Shown here: positions 31,476-43,550 of the stretch, in pieces
How positions within the stretch are numbered: the first letter of the stretch is position 1
Layout of the letters: every line of letters starts with the position of its first letter
NCBI GenBank assembly: GCA_032622095.1
Contig: CP136061.1
Span: 14,647,287 to 14,711,286 of the forward strand
DNA length: 64,000 nt
Source of the DNA: Siphonodentalium dalli
Taxonomy: Eukaryota > Mollusca > Scaphopoda > Gadilida > Siphonodentaliidae
Direction: 5' to 3'
Made by a program: the position numbers and the translations under genes
The notes under the pieces: model-generated
What the model was told of the DNA's origin: nothing
The model's input: only the letters and a program-made list of their open reading frames with translations
The model's database searches: none

Positions 31476-33720
31476 TTAATAAATAATAAACAAATCTTAT
31501 CTTATCTAATGTCTCTGCTGCAAATTTCGCGATGTTCGAACCGAAGTGGTAGATAATCTCACAAGTTAAGTCTGAAAAGTATGCCATGTTCCAACATTGG
31601 TCAATAAATACATGAACTACCTATAAGTGTACTGTGTACAGAACACACGACTGACTGCAACAACACAATTTTATTACCCGTTTCCATTACTCTTTATAAA
31701 CGCTCTTCATTGTTACCATTTAGAAACACAGCATATAATGTTACATGCTAGTGAGAAAACAATGACGCGAATAATTATGAATAATAAAAACCGTTTTCAG
31801 TGAAAAGTTTGGTATCTGAAATATATTTTTGAACAATGCAAAACAGTAGTGAATTTATTTTCGACTGCCTCTCGCAAGCGCGGCCAACTTACTTCGTTAC
31901 TGTGTCTCTCCATGTTAGGAGTGATCTCAGTAAAACTATTAAGGAAAACAACAATAAAGATGTACGCTTCCTTGTCGGATGCCGTTTGAAAAAACACATT
32001 TTATTTTATAAACATTTCGCCCAAAATATTTTATTTATTTTTGTAATTGGATTCAAATGACATGCAAACTTGATCTGTACACTACAGGGTTGAGGATTTT
32101 GTTCACCTAGAAGTTGGGATAATGTTTTAATATTTCTCAGTTCTCACTTTCTTCGAACATTTAGCGGGGTAAATTAAACAGCGCACTCTATAATGTAGTT
32201 TTATATATATATATATATATATAAATTAAGTTTCCAATTTGTTACTTAAATTGGATCAATTTTATCTAACAGGTTATTGCTTAGAATCGTTGCAAGAGTT
32301 CGAATAATGTTTAAATACTATAGCTTTTGGCACGAAAATCTGCGGCTAATTGCTTTGATTAATTAATTGATGTAAGCGGCTCCAATACTTCCATTTCTAT
32401 TATGTAGTTATTATTTAACGAATACTTAATTGGCTGTAATTGATGAGGATGATGCATATTATATAATTGTTTCTATGTTTCTATCATTCTACCACCAATA
32501 ACTCTCATGGGTTTGTGTCCGTAAGATGCACATCGCATTAATTCGACATATGCCGTCCCGCGATGGCGAATTGGTTATAATTACAGTGACGGCAGTGCGG
32601 GGGGGGGGTTCCGGGTACGTATGCCGGGGTGGTGAATGGTCGATGGGACCAACGAACAATTTGTTCCGCAACTCAAAATGTTTTTTCATGCAAGTCTTTT
32701 TGACTGTTTTTGCAATGATTTTGGCTTAAAACACCTTAGAATGTCAATATTAACATAAATGAAAATTTCATGATGATCAGACAAACAATATAGCATGTAG
32801 CCCACGCTAATTGATTGAATTTTGAAATCCAAGATGGTCGCTGGCAGCCATGTTCTTTTTTGGCCGAATGACCCCAAAATGACCCGTTCCTATTTACATG
32901 TCAATGCTAACATCGAAAGGAAAGGGTCGAAAGGAAAAAATCAGCAAACGTGCCTGAAAATATTTTCCTACCACAACCCCCCACCCCCCCCCCCCCTCTG
33001 GTGATGGCTGATTTATTATCCACACAAACGTAGTGTACCATGTCCTGGTTCATGTATCTGGGGTTGACAGTTGGTTGATAGTGAGCGGTGGTGTTTGCAT
33101 GAGGTGGAGGTGTTTCCATCACAAATTAACCATATGCTCGGTCTTTCATCCCCAATACAACTGACGCCGTGGTACGACGGTAGACAATACGTCAAACCAA
33201 ACAGTAACCTCTCACACACGACACAATCCAACTTATATCCGTAATGCACCGGTGCAAATATATTGTTTGTAATTATGTAGAATACTGTACACTTACATGC
33301 ACAATTACGCTGATAATCGAGCTTAATTATGAGAACACGACTTGATATTCATTATTTGTCGTGAAAACGCGCCATTGTGTACCACATTACGAACAATAAA
33401 CTAATAGATATGTCAACTCATTAGAGGGTAATTATATTATCGTGTTTTCTCAGAAATCTGCTTCGGGCCGAAACCAGAAACGGCATGTGTGAATGGCGAT
33501 AATGGAAAACACGCCAGAAATGTAATTGTTTTCATCCAAAGTGTAAAATGCTCTTGCGTCATTCATTCGTGCATATTTACATACCACTCCACGAGACGAC
33601 TGTATAATCAGTCGCCATTGTTCACATAATCAGCATGTGCATCAACTCGATTCAATTCAGTTCACTTCTTAGTACCATCTGATCTGGCATAATTATAAGG
33701 ATATCAGTGTCGCCTTTATT
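31476..33720. other. No gene recognised; simple repeats
   Basis: Contains a (TA)n run at about 32203-32224, a G11 run near 32600 and a C-rich run near 32980-32997. The phrase AATCCAAGATGGTCGCTGGC (about 32825) looks like a common interspersed non-coding repeat of invertebrates, but I cannot verify that here. Short ORFs carry no recognisable motif. Confidence 0.45.
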
Positions 33721-33900
33721 GTGTTCACACTGCTCCGATGTTAAGGCATCAGACTGATGGGGGCGTGTTCACACTGCTCCGATGTTAAGGCATCAGATTG
33801 ATGGGGGCGTGTTCACACTGCTCCGATGTTAAGGCATCAGACTGATGGGGGCGATATTAAGTGTCGCCTTTATTGTGTTCACACTGCTCCGATGGGGGCG
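33721..33900. repeat. 44-bp tandem repeat, about 3.5 copies
   Basis: GTGTTCACACTGCTCCGATG starts units at 33721, 33765 and 33809 (period 44). A broken fourth unit near 33873 follows a repeated GTGTCGCCTTTATT. Confidence 0.93.
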
Positions 33901-33904
33901 ATTT

Positions 33905-34175
33905 TCATCCCGTTGTTGTACTGTATACAAACACCTCTGAACTCGGATGTTGAAGTATTTGTCTGATTTTAGCCGCACCCCACACGTTACGTTACACGTT
34001 ACGTCAACGAAGAAAGTTGTGTGTCGCGCTACAGTTCTTGTTGATTCCGTTTGTAATTCACTGACCTCTGTGGAATATTTGTGTCTTTGGAGTAGGGATT
34101 TGATTACCTTGTTTGCCGGATAAACTGCCAGACTGGCTGAAGAGCAATCCATGGTGAGTATGGAGAGGGGAAGCG
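33905..34175 (+). repeat. Repeat Y, longest copy, ending in a donor-like site
   Basis: This copy joins the two parts seen separately at 27640-27715 and 30015-30150. It ends ATCCATGGTGAGTATGGAG, where ATG|GTGAGT could be a splice donor just after a start codon. The 107-codon minus ORF inside is not conserved. It could be the 5' end of a duplicated gene family or simply a repeat. Confidence 0.5.
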
Positions 34176-34904
34176 ATATAAGATTATAATGGTCCTGCGT
34201 CCAATGTTCATTATGTGTATAGAGATGGGGACATGATCAGGTCTGGCAATTCACAAATATATATACAATGGCCATAATTATGTAGCTATTGTAGCTACAT
34301 CTGGCTATTGATGATGGATTAATCTGGTTGAAGAGAGATAACCCAATCCAACAAACAATCATTTAAATATACAAGAACATAATTTGATAAAACTCTTAGT
34401 AAATTAACATTGTTTGCTATGGTCATGTATATTTAATATTCCAAAATTGTTACTTTTGCCTGACAAATGTACCTAAATTGAATAAGATTATATTATATAT
34501 GGATGGATCTGAGTCCCATATCGCATAGCATAACCAATATCTAAACAGATACACGTGCTTTGCTATGCTTCTCTGATATTCCACACGCTGGTGCAAGCGA
34601 ACTGTCATCGGTAGTGATTTCATAAGTTGTAACAACATAATACCCCTCATCATTAGTTGTAACAGCTCGTGGTAAAACCCCTGTCACACTCAGGCCGGTG
34701 CTTGCATTGCGCTGCAAAAGTACCAAAATATGAGTAACACGCAGGAGGAGCGCCAAAAATTGTCAAAAATTGTCAAACTTTTAAAACAAAGTATGCTCCA
34801 ATTGCGTTCCTACTTTGTCAAGTCTCACGCTCTTATTGCGTTCAAGTCGCTGTCATTGTGATGCTAGTACGTTCTCAATACGTTTGCAAAACACTCTCTG
34901 CGCG

Positions 34905-34960
34905 GCGCGGAGAGTATAAATAGCGTCTCCTGCGTTCTCCGGTCATAGTCAGTTTTTAGT
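34905..34960 (+). promoter_or_regulatory. TATA-box-like core promoter inside the foldback element
   Basis: GGAGAGTATAAATAGCG is followed about 30 bases later by GTCATAGTCAGTTTTTAG, a reasonable TATA-initiator arrangement. It lies downstream of a CTCTGCGCGGCGCGGAGAG hairpin. It may belong to the transposable element. No transcript start can be shown from sequence alone. Confidence 0.3.
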
Positions 34961-35419
34961 TTGTGGGGAAAATACCCAACAATCCGCAATAGATTAGCTG
35001 TCCGATTAAATCACTGTCACACTCCGCTGCGACCAGTCCGGGGTTTGCATTGCGCTGTAAAATTATCAAAGCGCGTGCAAAGCGCACTAAGGTATCTAAG
35101 AACCGATTGGTGACGCAGTAACGTCGCAGTTGACACTGGCTAAGACGGGAGAGGGTCCCCGTGATCGCCTCTGAGCGCCAGAGCGCCGCTTTTGTTTTGT
35201 ACATGCACAAAACAAGCGCAGAGGTTCGGTGTTCTGACCAGGCGCAGTACCGTCGCCACGACAGCGCAACGCGAACGACGTGAGCGCCTCGTTGACGTAG
35301 CAAGGACGGATACAAGCTACTCGTGGTCGCAGCAAGAATTCCCCTGCAACTGCAGTAAGCTTACTACGCCTCGGTCAGAACGCCGAGACTCTGCGCTTGA
35401 AACCAAACCTCAATTTCGT

Positions 35420-36875
35420 AGGAAATTCAATCAACTTCGTGGACAAGCATATACACTTAGGTCTGGAACTCCAATCAAATCTCAAATAGAACGCACACAT
35501 TGAAGGGTCTGTCAAAAGAATTGCCTCACGTCTGTCTCAACTCCGACGGATTAAATATCAACTCAACCGGAAAACCATTGAAATTATTTACAAAACATAT
35601 ATTTTACCCTTATTTGATTATTCGGACGCCGTCTGGGACAATGCCTCAAATTATATGTTAGAGAAGCTTGACTGGCTTCATGTCGACGCTGGACGGATAG
35701 TTAGTGGTATCACCCGTTCTGCTTCGGACAACACGGTATTACATGAGGTCGGGTGGCCATCACTCAATAAACGACGTCAACTACATAAACTGCAGGCACT
35801 CTATAAAATAATCAATAATCTAGCCCCCTCTTATCTAGCCAATACACTTCCCCCCAGATCACACGAGGTTGCAGATTATAATTGGAGACGCCCCGGTAAA
35901 TTTTACTCATACTATTGCAATACTGAACACTTCAAACAGTCCTTTTTTCCAGCGATGGTGTTAGTATGGAATAAGCTTCCCAAAGTAATCACCGATGCTG
36001 ATCAATCTTCTACCTTTAAAACCAACTTGTATCATATTGATCCCACAATAAGCCCCCCTCTACATTTCTATGCTGGACGCAGGAAATACAACATTTTTCA
36101 TTGTCGCATACGTAATTTTTGCAGTGAACTCCGATGTGATATGTTCAATAATTATATCGCTGATAGCCCCGCATGCTCATGTGGAAATAGATCTGAAGAC
36201 GCATATCACTATTTCTTCATGTGCCCATTGTACCAACGTGGGCGCTCAGTTCTCTTTGAGAAACTAGACCGCGTAAATCTCAAAGTAAGCCATATTTCAG
36301 AACTCATGTGTGGATTACCTTATCTCTCGTCCCAACAAAATATGAAACTATTTTCCATCACACAGCAATATATTGCAGCGACTAAGCGTTTTGACCCCTA
36401 ATGATTATATTTATCTTATTTGCGAATCTATACTTGCTTCCGGAATTTCAACTTTTACCTCACAAGTGGACAAACCTCCCATTCAAACATCTCATTCTGA
36501 TTTATCATCTGTATTGCCTTCCAGAGCACAACAATAACAAAATAGAGAACGAATCAAGTGTACCATTATATTTTACAACATAAAAGTGCTTAGAATAGAT
36601 AATATATTGGCACTTGTCAATCATTCCAACATTAATAAAATAGTGATATTCTTCAAATACAAATTATCTCACAGATAAGAAGCAATCTCATGTTGGATCA
36701 TCTCTGGAAGGCGCTACACACTATATCTCCCATAACTTCTCACCATGTAAATAAGTTTGTACCGTCATCATGATCACATGTGTGTTACAATATTGTATTA
36801 GGAGAGGGGCTTCATAAGTTGCAAAAACTTGTGCCCCAATCCCTTTTGTATATTTTGCAAATAAAATATGTTTCA
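35420..36875 (+). pseudogene. 5'-truncated non-LTR retrotransposon, near-intact C-terminus
   Basis: The plus strand reads VGNSINFVDKHIHLGLELQS, one stop where Trp is expected, then RLSQLRRIKYQLNRKTIEII, YILPLFDYSDAVWDNASNYM, HEVGWPSLNKRRQLHKLQAL, FKQSFFPAMVLVWNKLPKVI, FHCRIRNFCSELRCDMFNNY and CSCGNRSEDAYHYFFMCPLY (C-x-C-x8-H-x4-C), ending at 36401. The 3' UTR contains AAACTTGTGCCCCAATCCC and AATAAAATATGTTT, as in the copy at 28130-29436, fixing the 3' end near 36875. With only one stop over about 325 codons it is the youngest retrotransposon relic here. It lies inside the hAT-like foldback. Confidence 0.92.
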
Positions 36876-37188
36876 AGTCAAGTCTCTGCGCTTGTTTTGT
36901 GCATGCACAAAACAAGCGCGGCGCTCTGGTGCCTATGGGCGACCATGGGGACCCTCGCCCGTCCTAGTCACTGTCCACTGCGTCACCAATCGGTTCCTGT
37001 AGACCGTAGTGCGTTTAGGTGTGCGCTTTGATACTTTTGCAGCGCAATGCAAGCGCCGACCTGAGTGTGGCAGGGGTTTAATGCATGCATGCAATGCACA
37101 TTGGAAAAATAATGTTTTACGATAGTCAAATGTAGATACAATAGCTACATATAGCTATTGTAGCTATACTTGAGAATTGCCAGACCTG

Positions 37189-38150
37189 ATGATAGAGATG
37201 TTTCGCAGCTCACTGACATAGATTAATATTATGTTCATTATGTGTATAGAGATGGGGACATGATATAGATGTTTCGCAGCTCACTGACATAGATTAATAC
37301 TATGTTCATTATGTGTAGAGAGATGGGGACATGATAGAGATGTTTCGCAGCTCACTAACATAGATTAATACTATGTTCATTATGTGTAGAGAGATGGGGA
37401 CATGATATATATGTTTCGCAGCTCACTGACATAGATTAATACTATGTTCTAATGTGTAGAGAGGTGGGGACATGATAGAGATGTTTCGCAGCTCGCTGAC
37501 ATAGATTAATACTATGTTCATTATGTGTATAGAGATGGGGACATGATAGAGAAGTTTCGCAGCTCGCTGACATAGATTACTACTATGTTCATTGTGTGTA
37601 GAGAGATGGGGACATGATATAAATGTTTCGCAGCTCACTAACATAGATTAATACTATGTTCATTATGTGTAGAGAGATGGGAACATGATAGATATGTTTC
37701 GCAGCTCACTGACATAGATTAATACTATGTTCATTATGTGTAGAGAGATGGGGACATGATATATATGTTTCGCAGCTCACTGACATAGATTAATACTATG
37801 TTCATTATGTGTAGAGAGATGGGGACATGATATAGATGTTTCGCAGCTCACTGACATAGATTAATACTATGTTCTAATGTGTAGAGAGATGGGGACATGA
37901 TAGAGATGTTTCGCGGCTCACTGACATAGATTAATACTATGTTCTAATGTGTAAAGAGGTGGGGACATGCTAGAGATGTTTCGCAGCTCACTGCCATAGA
38001 TTAATACTATGCTCATTATGTGTAGAGAGATGGGGACATGATAGATTTGTTTCGCAGCTCACTGACATAGATTAATACTATAGAGATGGGGACATGATAG
38101 AGATGTTTCGCAGCTCACTGACATATTAATACTATGTTATAATGTGTAGC
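37189..38150. repeat. 71-bp tandem repeat, about 13 copies
   Basis: Unit GATGTTTCGCAGCTCACTGA...ATGTTCATTATGTGTAGAGAGATGGGGACATGATA, period 71. Some copies lack CATT and one near 38090 is shortened. Half a unit (GTTCATTATGTGTATAGAGATGGGGACATGAT) lies on the far side of the foldback element at 34206-34237. A 73-codon minus ORF is a by-product. Confidence 0.95.
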
Positions 38151-39160
38151 TATCCGTAGTCGTGCTTTTCACTTATGGCCGCCATAACATTCGCCGTGAA
38201 CAAGAACATGACGAAGATTAGGATTACTGAACCGGGCGACGTATGGATATTCTTTCGCATTGACATATTTAATAATATTAGAGACATTTCGTAAAATCAC
38301 GATTACGATTACGTATATGGACATAATTCTGCCAGCATTCGACCACAAATTTGATCTCTACGCACGGAATATACCGCTCGTAGTTTAATTATGCGCATAT
38401 GTGTCAAGGATGTGCCATCGATCCTGCTTTGGGACGCTATAATATGCGTGTGGTGTATAGATACACAGATAACTCTTGCCATCAAATATATGTGTAACTG
38501 AATATAGTGGGGCATATGCCGTCTCACTAATTAACCATCGTATGATGGTGTCTATCTTACTAGGACAATATGTCCTATCCATAATCGGAAAAATGATGTT
38601 TCGAAAGGTCTCTATTGTTAGTTTTGCACCATTAAAATGATTAAGCACAACGCACACAATAATATTGTATTCAATCAATCAATTGAGGATTGTTGTCCTT
38701 GGCTTGATAAGTGATGGATGTGTGATACAACAAAACTAATTAACTGAGAGCATGTGCACACGACTTCAAATACAGTTATTGGTACGAACCAAAGCAACTG
38801 ATAGCCAATGTCGCCTTACATGTGTAAATACTGTATATACATTGTATACCTGGTACCGATTTTGTTGTATATATGTTATATTAATATCCATCCCCATCTT
38901 TCATGTGTCATGAGAATAATTCATTGCATATATATGTCTATAGTATGCTGTATTGCTAGATATGATTTAACATATTACCTATAAACACATATATACATAT
39001 TTACAAATGTGGATTAGGTTGCCTACAATGGGAGAAAGACAAAAACCATTGGAACGGCAACTCTATATGCCACTGAGTCCTTTGATGTGGACCAAACATG
39101 CATTGGCACTATACGTATGGCTATTGTGTTTTGCATAAAGGGCACCGGGAACAGTGCACG
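38151..39160. other. No identified gene; one 97-codon minus ORF
   Basis: The ORF at 38678-38385 (IIFPIMDRTYCPSKIDTIIR, LYSVTHIFDGKSYLCIYTPH) has ordinary protein-like composition. After a frame change, SIYVIVIVILRNVSNIIKYV, NAKEYPYVARFSNPNLRHVL can be read at 38320-38180. I recognise no family; it could be a decayed exon. Confidence 0.3.
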
Positions 39161-39283
39161 CCCACACCGAGAAAGCAGCGACTAGATGGTGTGAGACAAT
39201 TAGGGCGTGGTGAAAGTGTTGCCAAAATACCCAGTCGCACGCAGATTAAGTCTTCATGCTGTATTCTGTCATGGCTAGTTTAA
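39160..39283 (+). pseudogene. Possible CENP-B/pogo-type helix-turn-helix fragment
   Basis: The frame reads PRKQRLDGVRQLGRGESVAK, IPSRTQIKSSC. K/R-x-LD-x-V-x2-L-x2-GES-V-x-KI followed by ..QIKSS is the pattern of the N-terminal DNA-binding domain in Tigger/Jerky-like transposases. About 30 residues only; no DDE catalytic domain follows. Could be coincidental. Confidence 0.3.
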
Positions 39284-40095
39284 AATATATAGACACATTT
39301 TTCAATGCGTCTATATTCTCAACGTAGAGAAATTTGTGAAATAAATGGGGATATTTAAATGACTTTAGTACTATTAATGTTACCGTGCGATAACGTTTCC
39401 TTAAGCTTCATGTGTGCTCCAGGCTCGTGTGCAGTACGGAGTGTAGTAAGGCGCGTTGATGAGTGTTTTATTGCCTGAACACAAAGAAAACTGTTCATAG
39501 CCACCTCATTACTTGGTGTGTTTCCCCGCCACGCATAAATAATTATACAGTACGTCGATATGTCGGAGTTCCAGCTGTTTTGTATATGTTTCTCAACTAC
39601 GGGCAAAAATATGGTGCATTTCAGTGTTTGCTGCTAAAAACCCATCGAACTGTTTATAGTCGTCCCACTGCTTATTATAATGGGTGTTTTTCCGCAACAA
39701 ATGTCCATTGTTATAGTATGTCGATAATTGAAGTGTTGTAAGCAACGTACTCACAGAAAAGACATACTATCTATGAGTCTCTCGAGAATATAGGCGCTTC
39801 AAACATACTACGTAGTGCAGTAGTGAGTGTTTCATCACACAATCACCTTATTATGCTTAACATCATCGTCTTCATGAAACACATACCACGGCCCGTATTC
39901 CACACATCCACAAAGCTGGGTCGATGGTTCCCGAACACACGCGACCTTTACATTGCTACCTCGAGTGGAACCAAACTGTGCTTCAAGGAACGATAAATAC
40001 ACCATCACAAAGGGTTGCTGCTTTTGACAGCGATCGACGTGGGGCCGTAAAGCGAGGTACAATGGGGGTCCTTGATATTGATACATAACGAACTC
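39284..40095. other. No identified gene; two minus-strand ORFs
   Basis: ORFs at 39606-39355 (83 codons; ISTYCIIIYAWRGNTPSNEV) and 40086-39835 (83 codons; VMVYLSFLEAQFGSTRGSNV, CGCVEYGPWYVFHEDDD) have protein-like composition and the same strand. They could be exons of one decayed gene. I cannot assign them. Confidence 0.3.
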
Positions 40096-40109
40096 TTTGA
40101 TGGACAGAC

Positions 40110-40350
40110 CGCCCCATGTACCTTGGGAGTTATACTATAAATTGATACCGAGTTCGAGCCGTGCGATATACTTCTACATCCCACGTTATCAAAGAAATGT
40201 TGTGCTTATGTATTTACGTTCCGCTAACGCCGTCAGCAAGGGGCGACAATCAACTCATCATCAAAGAGTTCCGCAACTACAAAGAAAGAGACGAAGTATA
40301 GAATCTTTTCTTAATGATATAATACAGTTAGTTTATGTAGCCACTCCGAT
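40110..40350 (+). repeat. Unique block duplicated on both sides of the 44-bp array, left copy
   Basis: GATACCGAGTTCGA...CGTGCG.T.TACTTCT.CATCC is shared with 43283-43550, as are GTGCTTATGT, CAGCAAGG and CAGTTAGTTTATGTAGCC. Both copies can be read DTEFE/DTEFD ... LLHPT.SKK..AYVF, but this copy has a stop after VFTFR. Confidence 0.8.
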
Positions 40351-40626
40351 ACGATGATTCTAGAATCTAGACAACATCTATGTTGGTATATATCAACTCC
40401 GATATATGAGGTTATCTGAATAATTCTAAGGCGTGATAAGTTAACCAACATATCTTCGCGCAAATACGCACATAATCAACATATACTGTGAAATAGGTAC
40501 ACAATGTGATTATTTGATTGTGAAATAAGCAAATAATGAACTCATATCCGTTATTCGGTTTTATGGCGCTAGCCACAGTGAAAACATGTTATAGAGAGTA
40601 CACCTGAAATGAGTTATTGTCCGCAC

Positions 40627-40730
40627 ATAATCTGCTTAGAATCGCATTATTATGAATCGACAATATGACTAAAATGCTCTCATTTTCAGCACATTGTCGA
40701 CTCGAAATGAGGCAATTCTAAGCAGATTAT
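40627..40730. repeat. Hairpin with about 40-base arms
   Basis: ATAATCTGCTTAGAAT at the left and ATTCTAAGCAGATTAT at the right, with TCGACAAT in the inner arms. ATAATTCTAAGGCGT occurs outside at about 40421 and 40774, which might mark a larger element. Confidence 0.75.
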
Positions 40731-40904
40731 CTTCATAAAATAAGTTCTATTATAAGCAGATGTTTTCGGGAGATAATTCTAAGGCGTCATTACATCTTAA
40801 ATGTCTGAAAATAATCATAAGGATAGTATAAAAGCGTTTTTTAACATAACGTATCGACTTTCATATCCACGCCCTCCCTCCGTGCACATCTGGTATAATT
40901 ATAG

Positions 40905-43276
40905 GCGTGTACAGTGGTAATATACACGGGGAACTGTACGTATTATAGGCGTGTATAGTGGTACTATACACGGGGAACTGTACGTATTATAGGCGTGTAC
41001 AGTGGTACTATACACGGGGAACTGTACGTATTATAGGCGTGTACAGTGGTACTATACACGGGGAACTGTACGTATTATAGGCGTGTACAGTGGTACTATA
41101 CACGGGGAACTGTATGTATTATAGGCGTGTACAGTGGTACTATACACGGGGAACTGTACGTATTATAGGCGTGTACAGTGGTACTATACACGGGGAACTG
41201 TACGTATTATAGGCGTGTACAGTGGTACTATACACGGGGAACTGTACGTAGTATAGGCGTGTACAGTGGTACTATACACGGGGAACTGTACGTATTATAG
41301 GCGTGTACAGTGGTACTATACACGGGGAACTGTACGTATTATAGGCGTGTACAGTGGTACTATACACGGGGAACTGTACGTATTATAAGCGTGTACAGTG
41401 GTACTATTCACGGGGAACTGTACGTATTATAGGCGTGCACAGTGGTACTATACACGGGGAACTGTACGTATTATAGGCGTGTACAGTGGTACTATACACG
41501 GGGAACTGTACGTATTATAGGCGTGTACAGTGGTACTATACACGGGGAACTGTACGTATTATAGGCGTGTACAGTGGTACTATACACGGGGAACTGTACG
41601 TATTATAGGCGTGTACAGTGGTACTATACACGGGGAACTGTACGTATTATAGGCGTGTACAGTGGTACTATACACGGGGAACTGTACGTATTATAGGCAT
41701 GTACAGTGGTACTATACACGGGGAACTGTACGTATTATAGGCGTGTACAGTGGTACTATACACGGGGAACTGTACGTATTATAGGCGTGTACAGTGGTAC
41801 TATACACGGGGAACTGTACGTATTATAGGCGTGTACAGTGGTACTATACACGGGGAACTGTACGTATTATAGGCGTGTACAGTGGTACTATACACGGGGA
41901 ACTGTACGTATATAGGCGTGTAAAGTGGTACTATACACGGGAAACTGTACGTATTATAGGCATGTACAGTGGTACTATACACGGGGAACTGTACGTATTA
42001 TAGGCGTGTACAGTGGTACTATACACGGGGAACTGTACGTATTATAGGCGTGTACAGTGGTACTATACACGGGGAACTGTACGTATTATAGGCGTGTACA
42101 GTGGTACTATACACGGGGAACTGTACGTATTATAGGCGTGTACAGTGGTAATATACACGGGGAACTGTACGTATTATAGGCGTGTACAGTGGTACTATTC
42201 ACGGGGAACTGTACGTATTATAGGCGTGCACAGTGGTACTATACACGGGGAACTGTACGTATTATAGGCGTGTACAGTGGTACTATACACGGGGAACTGT
42301 ACGTATTATAGGCGTGTACAGTGGTACTATACACGGGGAACTGTACGTATTATAGGCGTGTACAGTGGTACTATACACGGGGAACTGTACGTATTATAGG
42401 CGTGTACAGTGGTACTATACACGGGGAACTGTACGTATTATAGGCATGTACAGTGGTACTATACACGGGGAACTGTACGTATTATAGGCGTGTACAGTGG
42501 TACTATACACGGGGAACTGTACGTATTATAGGCGTGTACAGTGGTACCATACACGGGGAACTGTACGTATTATAGGCGTGTACAGTGGTACTATACACGG
42601 GGAACTGTACGTATATAGGCGTGTAAAGTGGTACTATACACGGGGAACTGTACGTATTATAGGCGTTTACAGTGGTACTATACACGGGGAACTGTACGTA
42701 TTATAGGCGTGTACAGTGGTACTATACACGGGGAACTGTACGTGTTATAGGCGTGTACAGTGGTACTATACACGGGGAACTGTACGTATTATAGACGTGT
42801 ACAGTGGTACTATACACGGGGAACTGTACGTATTATAGGCGTGTACAGTGGTATTATACACGGGGAACTGTACGTATTATAGGCGTGTACAGTGGTACTA
42901 TACACGGGGAACTGTACGTATTATATACGTGTACAGTGGTACTATACACGGGGAACTGTACGTATTATAGGCGTGTACAGTGGTACTATACACGGGGAAC
43001 TGTACGTGTTATAGGCGTGTACAGTGGTACTATACACGGGGAACTGTACGTATTATAGGCGTGTACAGTGGTACTATACACGGGGAACTGTACGTATTAT
43101 TGGCGTGTACAGTGGTACTATACACGGGGAACTGTACGTATTATAGGCGTGTACAGTGGTACTATACACGGGGAACTGTACGTATTATAGGCGTGTACAG
43201 TGGTACTATACACGGGGAACTGTACGTATTATAGGCGTGTACAGTGGTACTATACACGGGGAACTGTACGTATTAT
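40905..43276. repeat. 44-bp tandem repeat, about 54 copies
   Basis: Unit GTACTATACACGGGGAACTG + TACGTATTATAGGCGTGTACAGTG, very homogeneous. Rare variants (GCACAGTG, ATTCACGG, GGCATGTAC, a one-base-short ACGTATATAGG unit) recur in the same order about 790 bases apart (for example 41399/42189 and 41910/42613), showing block duplications. Multiple 60-95-codon ORFs on both strands result from the three-unit 132-base periodicity and are not genes. Confidence 0.97.
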
Positions 43277-43282
43277 CATGCA

Positions 43283-43550
43283 CCTTTCGAACTGATACCG
43301 AGTTCGACACGTGCGTTGTACTTCTTCATCCTACATTTTCAAAGAAAATATGTCGTGCTTATGTGTTTCCGTTCCATCAAACGCCATCAGCAAAGGGGGA
43401 CAAACAACTCCACATCAAATATGTCCGCGAATACAAAGACTAATGTCGAACTATAGAGGCATGTTGATTTGATATACACAGTTAGTTTATATATATCTAT
43501 ATAACTATAGAAGTATGTTGATTTGATATAAATAGTTAGTTTATGTAGCC
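43283..43550 (+). repeat. Unique block flanking the 44-bp array, right copy
   Basis: This is the partner of 40110-40350. Its frame stays open through TDTEFDTCVVLLHPTFSKKI and CRAYVFPFHQTPSAKGDKQL to a stop at 43443, longer than in the left copy. The end carries a further local duplication (ATAGAAGTATGTTGATTTGATATA). Whether it was ever coding is unknown. Confidence 0.75.

Larger units (their letters stand above)
34238..37188. mobile_element. hAT-like foldback element with nested retrotransposon
   Basis: The ends CAGGTCTGGCAATTC (34238) and GAATTGCCAGACCTG (37188) are perfect inverted repeats, with ATGAT on both sides (34233-34237 and 37189-37193). The uninserted sequence GACATGATAGAGATG is preserved in the adjoining 71-bp units. 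Subterminal inverted blocks (GTAGCTATTGTAGCTACAT; TTGCATTGCGCTGCAAAAGT at 34703 and, complemented, about 37050; CAAAACAAGCGCAGAG) continue the foldback inward for several hundred bases. A truncated non-LTR copy (35420-36875) fills the centre. The CAGG..TGGCAA end resembles hAT termini, but a 5-base duplication is shorter than the usual eight, so the superfamily is tentative. No transposase. Confidence 0.8.

Noticed and set aside
41794..43443. Series of 60-95-codon ORFs
   Set aside because: Repeats of the 44-bp array in different registers; only the tail beyond 43283 is non-repetitive.
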